A stretch of DNA of 64,000 nucleotides from Marinibacterium sp. (GTDB lineage Bacteria; Pseudomonadota; Alphaproteobacteria; Rhodobacterales; Rhodobacteraceae), in contig JAEPNQ010000010.1 in assembly GCA_017643305.1 (NCBI GenBank), forward strand, positions 1-64,000, given 5' to 3'. Position 1 is the first letter of the stretch. The number at the start of each line of letters is the position of its first letter. Shown here piece after piece: positions 36,906 to 45,408 of the stretch. The notes below the pieces were generated by a model. The model saw only the letters and a program-made list of their open reading frames with translations. It was not told the origin of the DNA and searched no databases. The position numbers were made by a program, and so were the translations under genes.

Positions 36906-37319
36906 TCAGATAGGCCAGGCAAGCCGGCAAGAGGTGAGCGGCACGGTCACGAGGCCCTCCGGCGCTATCCCAACCGCCGAGGCTCCAGTGCAGATGCCGA
37001 AGCCAAGACCGGTGTCGGCCAGAACGATGTCGCCGCGTTGAGCGAGAAGGACAGACGGGCGTGGTTCGCCCAAAAGGGAGCGCCCCATTTCTTCGAGCGA
37101 GGCCCAGCCCAGACGACGCATCACGCGCTGCCCGCCAAGCGCAGTGGTGTAACGACCGCGCCAGAGGGCAGCGATATCCTCACCGCCGGTCAGGATCATG
37201 CGCACCTCGAAGGCAAAGGTCGGACAATCGTTGACGCTCCAGACGAAAGGCTTAGCCCGTGCCGTATCGATGGCTGCGGCGAGAAGGCGTTCCCAGTGGT
37301 CAACGCGAGGGAGCATCAT
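36906..37319 (-). CDS. Tail-tip NlpC/P60-like protein (DUF6950 type)
   Basis: 137 residues. FVWSVNDCPTFAFEV supplies the candidate catalytic Cys. LLAQRGDIVLADTGLGFGIC is the usual second block of DUF6950/NlpC-P60-like tail proteins, but the His expected in papain-like enzymes is replaced by GICTG, so activity is doubtful. The position equals that of the GTA cell-wall peptidase gene, between the hub genes and J. Confidence 0.75.
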   Translation of the reverse strand: MMLPRVDHWERLLAAAIDTARAKPFVWSVNDCPTFAFEVRMILTGGEDIAALWRGRYTTALGGQRVMRRLGWASLEEMGRSLLGEPRPSVLLAQRGDIVLADTGLGFGICTGASAVGIAPEGLVTVPLTSCRLAWPI

Positions 37320-37876
37320 CCGCGCCCCCAGGTGATTTCGCGATCCTGGATCGCGGTCACATATTCAAATCCAAGATCGCCCGGGAACAAGACCTGCTGG
37401 CTTTCATGGGTGTAGCGCCAGGTCCGCGCCACGGTCAGGTCGATGAGACGGCTCTCATAGCTTATGGTGATCGTGCAGGTATCCGCGTCGTCCTTGATTT
37501 CCGGAACATCGAGCCGGCCTGAGAAAGCCTGAACCGGATCGGCGATGATGCTGCCATCCTCGGCCAAAAGCCCAAGCCAGATACGACCGGGCAAACCCTG
37601 ACGCGCTTCCTCGATCGCCATCTGCACGAGGTCCAGCGGCACGCCGGAAAGCGACACAGCCGTGCCGCCGGCCACGACCTCACCGGTTTCCTCAAGCGAG
37701 CCGAGGCCCAAGAGTGACCCAGCTCCAGCCCAGCTTTGGCCGTTCCAGCTGACTTCTCCCAGACCTGACCAGATCCGAACCCAGCCCGTCGCAAACTGGC
37801 CCTCGAAGAAGATGACCGGCCTGAGACTTTGGTCAGCCAGCGCAGTTGCGAAGGCGACGGTAAGATCACGGCTCAT
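37316..37876 (-). CDS. Tail hub protein (DUF2163-like position)
   Basis: 186 residues, beta-rich, with PVIFFEGQFATGWVRIWSGL at the start and TITISYESRLIDLTVARTWR near the end. The second phrase is typical of phage hub proteins that carry the fibre tip. It holds the place of the RcGTA hub gene (DUF2163 family) between the distal tail protein and the NlpC/P60-like gene. Overlaps the latter by 4 bases. Confidence 0.72.
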   Translation of the reverse strand: MSRDLTVAFATALADQSLRPVIFFEGQFATGWVRIWSGLGEVSWNGQSWAGAGSLLGLGSLEETGEVVAGGTAVSLSGVPLDLVQMAIEEARQGLPGRIWLGLLAEDGSIIADPVQAFSGRLDVPEIKDDADTCTITISYESRLIDLTVARTWRYTHESQQVLFPGDLGFEYVTAIQDREITWGRG

Positions 37877-37892
37877 CGAAGGGCCTCGCTGG

Positions 37893-38480
37893 TTAAAGGG
37901 CTTCGCGGGCGGAGATCGTGAAGCGATGCTGATCCGCCCGACCGATGACCGAGGGGACCGGGGCCGTTAGCCGCAACAGGACCGACGGCGCATCAAGGCC
38001 AAGGAGCGTCCCTACCGGCACGGAAGCCCGAAGCGGTGGCACGAAGGCGAGCGTCGCCTCGCTGCCCACGGGCGTCACATCGGCAATCAGCTGATAGAAC
38101 CGCGTGGTGGCATCCGAGCCCAGCTGGAAGAAATCCCCCGCGCGAAGGCCAAGTCCCCAACCAGCCGTGCGCAAGGTGGAGGCTCCCGCAGCTTGCACCT
38201 CGGTCACGTAAGGATTGCCCGCCGCCACCGGCACCTCGATCGACGGATCGGGGAAGAGGAAACGGCCCCGCAATCCACCAAGGGCGGTGAAGAAGGTCGA
38301 GAGCCGCCGAGCCTTCGCCCCTTGGGTCACCGCCATCTCGATCTGGTATTCCCACCAAGAGGCACCCCAGTCCTGGATCTGGGACGTGCCGGTGAATGGC
38401 GAACGCGCCTCGGCGACCGACGTGACCAGCCTCCGCTCGAGCGAGGACACGTGCGTCAGCGGCAAGACAGGAATGGCCAT
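37893..38480 (-). CDS. Distal tail protein-like
   Basis: 195 residues. GASWWEYQIEMAVTQGAKAR and FFTALGGLRGRFLFPDPS resemble the galectin-like core of distal tail proteins (Dit, or DUF2460 in GTAs), which cap the tail tube and carry the hub. It sits directly after the tape measure gene, as expected. Confidence 0.68.
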   Translation of the reverse strand: MAIPVLPLTHVSSLERRLVTSVAEARSPFTGTSQIQDWGASWWEYQIEMAVTQGAKARRLSTFFTALGGLRGRFLFPDPSIEVPVAAGNPYVTEVQAAGASTLRTAGWGLGLRAGDFFQLGSDATTRFYQLIADVTPVGSEATLAFVPPLRASVPVGTLLGLDAPSVLLRLTAPVPSVIGRADQHRFTISAREAL

Positions 38481-38481
38481 C

Positions 38482-40920
38482 TCAGATCACCTGACCCCGG
38501 CGTCGGCCATCGGCCACGCCTTCCTTGGCAATGCGGGCGATTTCCGGAATGGCAGCCCGCAGCCGCGCATCGATCTGCTCGGCCACGCCCATTTGCGCCC
38601 CGCGTGCGTCGATGTTCACGGTCACGCCCGAACCAGTATTGCCTTGTCCGTACTCAGCCGCCTCGCGCCGGTTCAGCACCCGTTCCCCGCGCTGCAGGAT
38701 CGTTGGGACCTCGTCGGGGCGGAGACCAGCCCAACCGCCGGAATGCATCCTCGGCGCCCCCGCGAAGGCAATTGCCGGCACCGAGCGGCTATGTCCGGAC
38801 AGTCCGACAATACCGCCCGCATGCGAGACAGCCGCCGCAACGGACCCGCCGCCAAAGATGCCAGAGAGCGCCGAGGCGATGGGCCCCAGCACAGCGCGCT
38901 TGAAGGACAGAACCGCGAGGTCTGCCAGGATCGAGCGCACGAGGCCCTTGAAGTCAAACTTGCCCGTTTCAACAAAACTCCGGAACGCGCTTTCCGCACC
39001 GCTGAAGGCTCCGGTCAGGGTTTCGCCGAGGCCTTTGCCCCAGTTCAGCGCATCCGTGGCATAAGCCTGAAGAGACTCCGACACTGCACGCCAGCCGGTA
39101 GCGATCCGATCTCCGGCACTTCCTGCCGCGCCACCAGCTCGCCCCATGGCGTCCGATAGCCGATCTGCAGAGGCTGTGGCCTCATCCAGCGCCGCGGCGC
39201 CTTCTTCACCCGTACCCGCGATGGCATCGCGAAGCGCGCCCCAGGAGATGAGCGGCGCCGTCGCGCCATTCGCAAGGTCTGTGGCGGCGCGTCGGTAAAT
39301 ATTGGCTGTTTCCAGTGCATCCGCTGCAATGCCATCCAGCCCAAGGTCGGGAACAGAGAGTGGGTTATCCTCGAAGGCTCGCCGAAACGCCTCTGCCGCA
39401 GCCGTCCCGGCATCGGCTGAGGCGCCAGCAAAAGGATTAGCAATGTCGCCGAGGCTGATCTCTCCGATCTGACCGAAGGTGGTCTCGATCCCGACCGCTG
39501 CCAGGGCATCCCGAATGCGCCCCGTGAAGGCATCAATTCGTCGAATTGCGCCGTTCAGCATGGCCTCGATCCCGTCGAGCATGCGGTTGGCCGCCGAGAA
39601 GACCAAATCGCCGATCACATCCGGCAGACGCGACCAGATCTCGCGCACGGCCAGAAGTGCGCCCTCGAACGTATTGGCGGTCGTGTTGCCAAAGGCGACC
39701 ACACTCTCGATGGCCCCAGCCATGCCGGTCGCAGCATCCGCTTTGAGATCATAAAACATGGCCGTCGCACGAGACCCGGCCGCGTTGGCCCCCATTTTGA
39801 TCCGTTCCCAGACCTCAACAGCGACATCTTTCAAGAGCCGCATGGCCTCACCGAAGCCGCCTGCGCCGGAGGCGAGCCGCGTGAACCAATAGACCAGTTC
39901 CCCTGCGCCGACGATGAGGGCACCGATGCCGGTCCGGATAAGCGCACCTTTCAGAACCACAAGTGTGGTGGCGAGCCCACGAACAGAGAGAGCCGCGGCG
40001 GCCATGGCGGCCACCCAGCGTCCGGCGAGGAAGGTGGCAAAGGTCCCGGCGTAGATGGCCAGTCGATCAAGGTTGGCCAGGACCGCGTCAAAAGCCAAGC
40101 TGATCGGGCTTGTGAAAGACGCCAACGCGACAAAGGCAGTCGCGGCGGCTTCCAAAGTTGGCGCCAGCGCCACCGCGATCCGATTGCGCACGCCGGTGAA
40201 GACTTGCCCAATGCTGACGAGCGCCAATTCGGATCGACGCATCGCGGCGATGGCGTCCGCGTCCAGCACCGCACCAAGCGCCTGCGCCTGTGCTCCAAGC
40301 CGGGTCATCTCCGCGCCGCCGTTTTGCAAGAGCGGGATCAGCCGCGTGGCGTCGGACGCCATGGCCTCGAGATAGAAGGTCATCTCCTGTTGGCTGACGC
40401 CCGCGCGCTCGAGGCTGTCGACATAGAGTTGCAGGGCTTCCGGCCCCGAGAGCCGGGCAAACTGGTCCGCCGTGACGCTCACGCGGGGCGCAATATTCTC
40501 GAAGAAATCCGCCATCGGGCCGCCGCCGGTCTGCAGGAAATCCCCCACACGGTCATTCACGTCCTTCAGGATATCGGCGAGCTTTTCTTGTTCGATGCCG
40601 ACGGTGGCCGAGGCCGCGGACCAGCGCTGGAAGACCTCCGGGGTGGCATTGGCCACCTGAGAAAGCTGGCCGATTTCATTAGTAGCTGCCACGGTCGAGC
40701 GGGTCATCGATACGACGGCAGCAGCAAGGGCCGTGGCTGCAGCAGTTGCCGCGATCCGGGCCCGGCGCGCAAAGGCCGCCATACGGGCATTGGCTTGGTC
40801 CATCTCGCGCGAGAGACGCCCCAAGCCACGGCTACCCGCCTCGCCGACGCCTTCCAACTCGGCGCGCACTTGTCGGCCGCCCGTCGCGGAGAGCCGGACG
40901 GAAACGCGCTTTTCTGCCAT
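38482..40920 (-). CDS. Tape measure protein
   Basis: 812 residues from the ATG at 40920 (GAGGAA lies about 8 bases before). A GTG 24 bases upstream has no better signal. The protein is Ala-rich with helical repeats (LSREMDQANARMAAFARRA), hydrophobic segments between about 290 and 350 (FATFLAGRWVAAMAAAALSV), and a conserved tape-measure C-terminus (GLVRSILADLAVLSFKRAVL, then GGSVAAAVSHAGGIVGLSG). It sets tail length and is ejected with the DNA. Confidence 0.92.
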   Translation of the reverse strand: MAEKRVSVRLSATGGRQVRAELEGVGEAGSRGLGRLSREMDQANARMAAFARRARIAATAAATALAAAVVSMTRSTVAATNEIGQLSQVANATPEVFQRWSAASATVGIEQEKLADILKDVNDRVGDFLQTGGGPMADFFENIAPRVSVTADQFARLSGPEALQLYVDSLERAGVSQQEMTFYLEAMASDATRLIPLLQNGGAEMTRLGAQAQALGAVLDADAIAAMRRSELALVSIGQVFTGVRNRIAVALAPTLEAAATAFVALASFTSPISLAFDAVLANLDRLAIYAGTFATFLAGRWVAAMAAAALSVRGLATTLVVLKGALIRTGIGALIVGAGELVYWFTRLASGAGGFGEAMRLLKDVAVEVWERIKMGANAAGSRATAMFYDLKADAATGMAGAIESVVAFGNTTANTFEGALLAVREIWSRLPDVIGDLVFSAANRMLDGIEAMLNGAIRRIDAFTGRIRDALAAVGIETTFGQIGEISLGDIANPFAGASADAGTAAAEAFRRAFEDNPLSVPDLGLDGIAADALETANIYRRAATDLANGATAPLISWGALRDAIAGTGEEGAAALDEATASADRLSDAMGRAGGAAGSAGDRIATGWRAVSESLQAYATDALNWGKGLGETLTGAFSGAESAFRSFVETGKFDFKGLVRSILADLAVLSFKRAVLGPIASALSGIFGGGSVAAAVSHAGGIVGLSGHSRSVPAIAFAGAPRMHSGGWAGLRPDEVPTILQRGERVLNRREAAEYGQGNTGSGVTVNIDARGAQMGVAEQIDARLRAAIPEIARIAKEGVADGRRRGQVI

Positions 40921-40968
40921 CGGAACAGTTCCTCGGTAGGTCACACCTCGTTCCCAATGGAAACGAGG

Positions 40969-41307
40969 TCAGGTCAGGCCTGATCCGGCCTGAAGGTGTT
41001 CATTGATCTTGCGCACCATCACCGCCTCGATGGGCGGCAGGAGTTCCGCGAGGATGAGGGGTGAAAGCCCGAGGGCCGCCCCGAGTTGCAGCGCCGCGGT
41101 CATGTCCCAACCGAGAAAAGAACCGCCGCTCATTCCACCCGCCACCCGGACCTGACCGCCGAGGCGTTGGACAAGATCCCAGACCTGCCAGCCTTCAAGG
41201 GTCAGCGGTTTATTCAAATTGCGTGGGCATTCTGCGCAAACAGAGGGGCATGCGGCGCAATACTCACCGCCCCCGCCGAACTCCCAGTCGGCGAGAGCGG
41301 TTAGGCG
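40969..41307 (-). CDS. Tail assembly chaperone C-terminal extension (-1 frame)
   Basis: This 112-residue frame has no ATG or good start. It is open from the slippery heptamer at 41307-41313 and reads RLTALADWEFGGGGEYCAAC, then a second CxxC pair (VCAECP), then LTLEGWQVWDLVQRLGGQ. The four cysteines (CAAC...CAEC) suggest a zinc-binding site. Made only by -1 frameshifting, it would produce a 233-residue fusion with the upstream gene, as in the lambda G-GT system. A TTG at 41217 could start an 82-residue product but lacks a ribosome-binding site. Confidence 0.75.
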   Translation of the reverse strand, partial: RLTALADWEFGGGGEYCAACPSVCAECPRNLNKPLTLEGWQVWDLVQRLGGQVRVAGGMSGGSFLGWDMTAALQLGAALGLSPLILAELLPPIEAVMVRKINEHLQAGSGLT

Positions 41308-41669
41308 TTTTTTTCCGCGTCCAGGATGAGCGCGCCCGCGATGTATTTCGTCTGAAAGGCCTCAAAGATCGGCCAAAGCTCCAGCAGGGCGTCGATGCCC
41401 TCGGGCGTCAGCGTCAGTGGCTCGCCGTCCTCGTCGCCGACGCCGTCCCAATCTTTCACGACAATGCGGGCGACGGCTTTGGCAACGATGCGGGCGAGGT
41501 CGTCGTTGGAATGGGCTGCATCGATTGCTGCATCCTCCGTGGCCGCGGTGATCGTTGGATCGCTCCGCGCGGCCAACATAATGGCGGTGGTTAGCGGTTC
41601 CACCAGCAGGCGGACACCATGCCCCAAGTCGAGCCAGCGGGGTTCATTCGACAGGTTCAGGCGGAGCAT
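41301..41669 (-). CDS. Tail assembly chaperone (G-like)
   Basis: 122 residues, acidic and helical, with GHGVRLLVEPLTTAIMLAAR and LTPEGIDALLELWPIFEAFQ. The position between tail tube and tape measure is that of the G/GT tail assembly chaperone. It ends DAEKNA. The last codons before the stop form A-AAA-AAC, a canonical -1 frameshift heptamer in the right register. It shares a base with the tail tube gene stop. Confidence 0.8.
   Translation of the reverse strand: MLRLNLSNEPRWLDLGHGVRLLVEPLTTAIMLAARSDPTITAATEDAAIDAAHSNDDLARIVAKAVARIVVKDWDGVGDEDGEPLTLTPEGIDALLELWPIFEAFQTKYIAGALILDAEKNA
41307..41313 (-). other. -1 ribosomal frameshift slippery heptamer A AAA AAC
   Basis: Read on the minus strand, the end of the G-like gene is GAC GCG GAA AAA AAC GCC TAA. 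The heptamer A-AAA-AAC fits X-XXY-YYZ with the zero frame, and only six bases separate it from the stop. After a one-base slip the next codons stay open for 112 residues. Such sites are known in tail chaperone genes of many siphophages. Confidence 0.8.
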
Positions 41670-42610
41670 CAGTAAACCTCGCGGTCATTGGTGAGCGTGA
41701 CGGTGCACATCCGGCCCAATACCGGGTCGCTGGCGGCCTGCCAGTCGAAGGTGGCCTGCACGCCTTGCGGGCCCGAAATCTCGATCCGGGGACGCGGCAG
41801 GTAGACAGCGTGGGCTGTCAGCGTCAGGCTCTCGCCGGTTGCCAGCGTGTAGGAGAACTCAAGCTCGCAGGCCTCGCCGTTGATCGCCTGTTGCACCAGC
41901 GTCTGATCAGCGAAGCGGACAACGACATTGCCGGTCAGGGCCGCAATGGACGGGTCTGCGCCATCGATCTTGCCGTCGGCCCGGATCGTCTCGATGCGGT
42001 CGAGGTTGTTGGCATAGGTCAGGTCGGCAGAGACGACGTTCCCGATGTTCGCCCCATTCCGGGTGATCGCTCCGTTGAAATGCCCGAAGCGCTTCAGCGC
42101 GATATTGGCGGGTGTCCCTACCGCACTGGTCGTGGCGATGGCCTCGCCTTGCGCGACGATGCTGGCCGTTGCCGTCAGCAGCCCGGAGCGCGCCATCTGC
42201 CAGTTGAGGCTGTCGATCATGCATCCAGAATACATGGCAAAGCGCGGCACTTCTGGCATGCCTGTCTCGACTGAAAAGCTCGGCAGCGCCCAGTTCCCGG
42301 AGCGGAACTCGTGCGTGTAGGGCGCCTCCGCGCCGGTGGTCGTGGGCGCGCCAAAAGCGGCCTTCAGCCAGAAGCCGAAGGCCTCGGCATCGATCGGGAT
42401 CACCACGTCGCCATCCGCCGTCACCGCATCCTTGATCGGCGCCTGCGGATCGCGGCCGTAACCCAGCAGTTCCGAGGTCTGCAGCGGTTGCTCTGCCCCC
42501 AGCGTCGTGCTGGCGAAGGGCATCTTGGTGTAGCCGCTCGCAGGCGGCGTGCCGTATGTTGTCTCGAACGCCAGCGCCATTTGCGCCCGCGCGCCTTGGG
42601 CTCGTGCCAT
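41669..42610 (-). CDS. Major tail tube protein
   Basis: 313 residues from the ATG at 42610 (MARAQGARAQMALAFETTYG), the typical start of this tail-tube family. The two blocks PFASTTLGAEQPLQTSELLG and IPIDAEAFGFWLKAAFGAP are standard. A beta-rich C-terminal domain (VYLPRPRIEISGPQGVQATF) may be a surface Ig-like domain. A longer start 42 bases upstream would add a non-conserved MTRWADETNSRRDT. Confidence 0.88.
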   Translation of the reverse strand: MARAQGARAQMALAFETTYGTPPASGYTKMPFASTTLGAEQPLQTSELLGYGRDPQAPIKDAVTADGDVVIPIDAEAFGFWLKAAFGAPTTTGAEAPYTHEFRSGNWALPSFSVETGMPEVPRFAMYSGCMIDSLNWQMARSGLLTATASIVAQGEAIATTSAVGTPANIALKRFGHFNGAITRNGANIGNVVSADLTYANNLDRIETIRADGKIDGADPSIAALTGNVVVRFADQTLVQQAINGEACELEFSYTLATGESLTLTAHAVYLPRPRIEISGPQGVQATFDWQAASDPVLGRMCTVTLTNDREVY

Positions 42611-42635
42611 GGTGTCTCTCCTTGAATTGGTCTCG

Positions 42636-43061
42636 TCAGCCCAGCGCGTCACTGGTCGCGTAGTGAAGGGTGATCGGAATGATCCCGGCTTTCAGAGAGG
42701 CGGCCCCCTCGACCGGTAGATCGACAGGCTCAGCGGCCTCCGGTTCAACCCAGTCGCACAACCCCCGCAAAGTCCGGTCGGCGGCGATAACTGAGCCGAT
42801 CTGAGTGACAAGTGCGTCGAAAAGGGTGTCCCTATCCGTTGCTGATTGCACGATCATCTCGAGTTCTACGCGATGCTGGAAATGATAGGTCAGCGGCGAC
42901 AAGGTCACGCCTGGGTCTCCCGGGATGCCGTCGCGTAGGATCATGAGACCTGTGGGCGGGATGCGTTCCGGCAGAACTTCTCCGCGTAGAACCGGCACAT
43001 GCGGGATCGTCCTGAGCAGGTCCGCCAGGGCGGTAAGGATGGTTTCGCGGGTGGTGGGCAT
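42636..43061 (-). CDS. Tail terminator / minor tail protein (gpU-like position)
   Basis: 141 residues from the ATG at 43061 (MPTTRETILTALADLLRTIP), the form in which phage homologues usually begin. ATG at 43091 and GTG at 43094 would add up to 11 residues. It has FQHRVELEMIVQSATDRDTL and ends in HYATSDALG. Size, position just before the tail tube and the fold pattern match tail completion proteins. The start lies close to the antisense tRNA cluster. Confidence 0.7.
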   Translation of the reverse strand: MPTTRETILTALADLLRTIPHVPVLRGEVLPERIPPTGLMILRDGIPGDPGVTLSPLTYHFQHRVELEMIVQSATDRDTLFDALVTQIGSVIAADRTLRGLCDWVEPEAAEPVDLPVEGAASLKAGIIPITLHYATSDALG

Positions 43062-43104
43062 GTGGTTGTTTTCTGCCTTGAATTCCGCCATCACAGCGAT
43101 CGGC

Positions 43105-43180
43105 GGGCCTGTAGCTCAGCGGTTAGAGCAGGGCGCTCATAACGCCTTGGTCGCAGGTTCGAATCCTGCCGGGCCTACCA
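43105..43180 (+). tRNA. tRNA-Ile (CAU anticodon, lysidine type)
   Basis: The 76-base cloverleaf is complete: acceptor GGGCCTG pairs with CGGGCCT (two G-U pairs), the D arm is AGCTCAGCGGTTAGAGC, the anticodon loop is CTCATAA, the T arm is GCAGG-TTCGAAT-CCTGC, and CCA is encoded. The loop CTCATAA and body fit the minor tRNA-Ile whose CAU is modified to lysidine and reads AUA, rather than tRNA-Met. Confidence 0.88.
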
Positions 43181-43182
43181 CC

Positions 43183-43267
43183 GCCCCCTTGGCGGAATCG
43201 GTAGACGCCAGGGACTTAAAATCCCTTGCCTTCGGGCGTGCCGGTTCGAGTCCGGCAGGGGGCACCA
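43183..43267 (+). tRNA. tRNA-Leu (UAA)
   Basis: The 85-base class II tRNA has acceptor GCCCCCT / AGGGGGC, anticodon loop CTTAAAA (UAA), a variable arm (TGCCTTCGGGCGT) and T arm CCGG-TTCGAGT-CCGG, with CCA encoded. It reads UUA, the rarest leucine codon in GC-rich bacteria. It begins two bases after the tRNA-Ile. Confidence 0.92.
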
Positions 43268-43270
43268 AAA

Positions 43271-43360
43271 GGAAGTGTGGCCGAGTGGTTTAAGGCTCTG
43301 GTCTTGAAAACCAGCGTAGGTGAGAGCCTACCGTGGGTTCGAATCCCACCGCTTCCGCCA
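43271..43360 (+). tRNA. tRNA-Ser (UGA)
   Basis: The 90-base class II tRNA has acceptor GGAAGTG, anticodon stem-loop CTGGT-CTTGAAA-ACCAG (UGA), a long variable arm (CGTAGGTGAGAGCCTACCG) and T arm GTGGG-TTCGAAT-CCCAC, and ends GCCA with CCA encoded. It reads UCA. It lies three bases after the tRNA-Leu and six before the next phage gene on the opposite strand. Confidence 0.92.
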
Positions 43361-43366
43361 GCCCTT

Positions 43367-43999
43367 TCATGACGCCCGTGCATCGAGCCAATTCGCCACG
43401 ATCAGCCCCGGTATCGCTGCCTGCGCCCGTTCGGCGTCCCGCGCCAGCGACAGCCGTTTGGCGAGTTTCACCTGGGGCACCAAGAGGAAAATCGGCACAG
43501 TGCTTTGTCCACGCCCGGTCTTGGATCGAGAGGCCACGCCCAGCCCACGGCTGTTCAGCCGTCCGTCGGCCACGAGCAGGCTTGGACCGCCCCGCCGATA
43601 GACAAAGCGCAGACGCAGACCGCGCCGCCTTTCCCATTCGCCGGGCGTGAGCGCCTTGCCGCGCGTGCCTTTGCCGGCCGCAGGCGTTGGGATGGCAAGC
43701 CAGAACCCGTCCTTCGACCGGATCAAGGGTCCGGTGTCATGCGCCCCGATGATCTGGGGTGCGTTGGACCAAATGAGCGCGGCCGCTTCCAGGCTTTCCC
43801 CCGCCGCCGGAAAGGTCTTAAACCTGATCGTGTTGGCAAGCCGCTGACCGAGGCGGGCGCGCATGATCTGGGCGCGCCAGTCGGATTTGAGACCAGCGCC
43901 CGCAACGCGCATTGCCGTGGTCACGGCCTTTTCGCCAACGAGAAATTCGGCGCGCATCACGTTGACGATGTCGCCGGTCAAGGAGAGGTCGAGTTTCAC
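43367..43999 (-). CDS. Minor tail / head-tail protein (gpZ-like, DUF6441)
   Basis: 210 residues: AVTTAMRVAGAGLKSDWRAQ near the start, WSNAPQIIGAHDTGPLIRSK and a C-terminal FLLVPQVKLAKRLSLARDAE. This is the phage DUF6441 pattern, in the place of lambda gene Z. Its stop is six bases from the tRNA-Ser gene that runs towards it. It overlaps the preceding head-tail gene by 4 bases. Confidence 0.75.
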   Translation of the reverse strand: MKLDLSLTGDIVNVMRAEFLVGEKAVTTAMRVAGAGLKSDWRAQIMRARLGQRLANTIRFKTFPAAGESLEAAALIWSNAPQIIGAHDTGPLIRSKDGFWLAIPTPAAGKGTRGKALTPGEWERRRGLRLRFVYRRGGPSLLVADGRLNSRGLGVASRSKTGRGQSTVPIFLLVPQVKLAKRLSLARDAERAQAAIPGLIVANWLDARAS

Positions 44000-44307
44000 G
44001 CGGGCGTCGCCTCGACGGTCCAGATCAGCCTCTCGCGATCGCGGATCGGCTCGCCTTGGATGAGGAAGGTTTCGTCACCGATGAGGATCTGATCATCGGG
44101 GCGGGGCGCGGGGAGCTCCGAGACGCGCACATCAAAGCGCATGGTCTCTGAGACCAGACGTGCTGCCCCAAACGTGGTCACATCATCATTACGCCGCATG
44201 ATGATGCGGATGCGGGTGAACTGCCCTTCGCTGTCACGATACCAGGCCTCATGGGCGAGGTTCGGATCAGCGAAGAGCAGATCGAGGGCCACGGCAAAGG
44301 CCGTCAT
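43996..44307 (-). CDS. Head-tail joining protein (gpFII-like)
   Basis: 103 residues with AVALDLLFADPNLAHEAWYR at the N-terminus, LVSETMRFDVRVSELPAPRP in the middle and DQILIGDETFLIQGEPIRD near the end, a small beta-barrel pattern shared with lambda gpFII-type joining proteins. The position between capsid and gpZ-like genes agrees. Confidence 0.75.
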   Translation of the reverse strand: MTAFAVALDLLFADPNLAHEAWYRDSEGQFTRIRIIMRRNDDVTTFGAARLVSETMRFDVRVSELPAPRPDDQILIGDETFLIQGEPIRDRERLIWTVEATPA

Positions 44308-44319
44308 GTCTCAGCGGCC

Positions 44320-45342
44320 TCAGTTCGAGCTGAAGATCCGGATGGCCAGCCGCGGGCGCTTGTTGACCGGCAGGATCGAGGCCTCGGTCATCAGGTCGAT
44401 CCAGCGGCCTTTGGCGTCCATCATCTGCCGCGCGTAAAGCGGCAGACCCACGGTGTTGGCCGTCTCGAGCAAGTTGGCCGGCCCGCCATAGGTGGTGAAG
44501 GTGTCGAAGGTCCCGAGCGGAAAGGCGATCCCCTCGCCCGCAGGGATCAGGCGTTCCGAGGTGCCATTCGAGAGGGTGACCGAGCCGTTGTATTCCTCAA
44601 AGAGGATGCCCGCGAAGGGGAAGGCGCGGCGCATGTCCTCGCGGAGCGGTTGGCCGCCCGTGGCCGAGAAGAACTTGTAGGCTTCTTCGGTCTTGGGGTG
44701 GCTGATTAGCTTGTCGAAGAACTCCGAGCTCACCAGCGCATGGGCCGTTGTCATGGTCTCGCCGAGAAGGTTGTCCTCGATCCCGCGCAGGACAGTTCGG
44801 ACCTTGCCCTGCACATTCGTTCCGGCCGTACCGAAGACGAAGTCGACCGAGATCTGCTCGAGACCGAATTCCGTGAAGTAGTTGTAGAGGGTCGTGCCCG
44901 CGCCGTCCTTCACGATGCCGCGCAGCGCGTTCATCTCCATGTATTCGCGGGTCTGGGCATGCTTGCGGCGCATCAGCGTCAGCTTGCGGTTCATCACCTC
45001 GACCAGCGGGTCAGCCGCATCCGACAGGCCCAGCGCGGGCATGCCCTGGATATCGGCCGGCAGGATGACATCGTCATGCGGGATCCAGGGCAGGGCGAAG
45101 CTGCGCATCGAGCGCTGCTCGCGGGTGCCGACGGTTGCGGGCGCACCCAGCGGGACCGAGGGCAGGAGGCTGAGGACGCCTTCGCGCTGTTCGATGACAA
45201 TGGAACGTTGCGTGACGCCTTCAAAGCGGAAGAGGCCGATCTGGCCGAGGCGGGTGTAGAGATTGGGCAGGATGTTGATGGCCTGCGTCATCTCGGCGAG
45301 CGAATAGCCGCCCGCGTCAAACGGGTTGCGCGTGATGGTCAT
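44320..45342 (-). CDS. Major capsid protein (gpE family)
   Basis: 340 residues, the size of lambda gpE. Typical blocks are PNLYTRLGQIGLFRFEGVTQ, VIEQREGVLSLLPSVPLGAP and, near the end, LPLYARQMMDAKGRWIDLMT. It forms the HK97-fold shell. Upstream lie the decoration protein and protease/scaffold genes, as in lambda. Confidence 0.93.
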   Translation of the reverse strand: MTITRNPFDAGGYSLAEMTQAINILPNLYTRLGQIGLFRFEGVTQRSIVIEQREGVLSLLPSVPLGAPATVGTREQRSMRSFALPWIPHDDVILPADIQGMPALGLSDAADPLVEVMNRKLTLMRRKHAQTREYMEMNALRGIVKDGAGTTLYNYFTEFGLEQISVDFVFGTAGTNVQGKVRTVLRGIEDNLLGETMTTAHALVSSEFFDKLISHPKTEEAYKFFSATGGQPLREDMRRAFPFAGILFEEYNGSVTLSNGTSERLIPAGEGIAFPLGTFDTFTTYGGPANLLETANTVGLPLYARQMMDAKGRWIDLMTEASILPVNKRPRLAIRIFSSN

Positions 45343-45408
45343 GGGAAACTCCGGGGAATATGGGGTGACGCGCTAAAGCACGACGGGAAGAACGGGTGAT
45401 GCGCCGGA

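Noticed and set aside
40969-41217. Independent 82-residue gene starting at the TTG at 41217.
   Set aside because: No ribosome-binding site, and the frame stays open upstream exactly to the slippery site, so frameshifting explains it better.
42925-43293. Plus-strand frame across the tRNA cluster.
   Set aside because: It runs through tRNA-Ile and tRNA-Leu, whose cloverleafs are complete.
43105-43360. tRNA genes as a phage attachment site.
   Set aside because: They lie in the middle of the morphogenesis genes with phage genes on both sides, not at a boundary, and no integrase is near.
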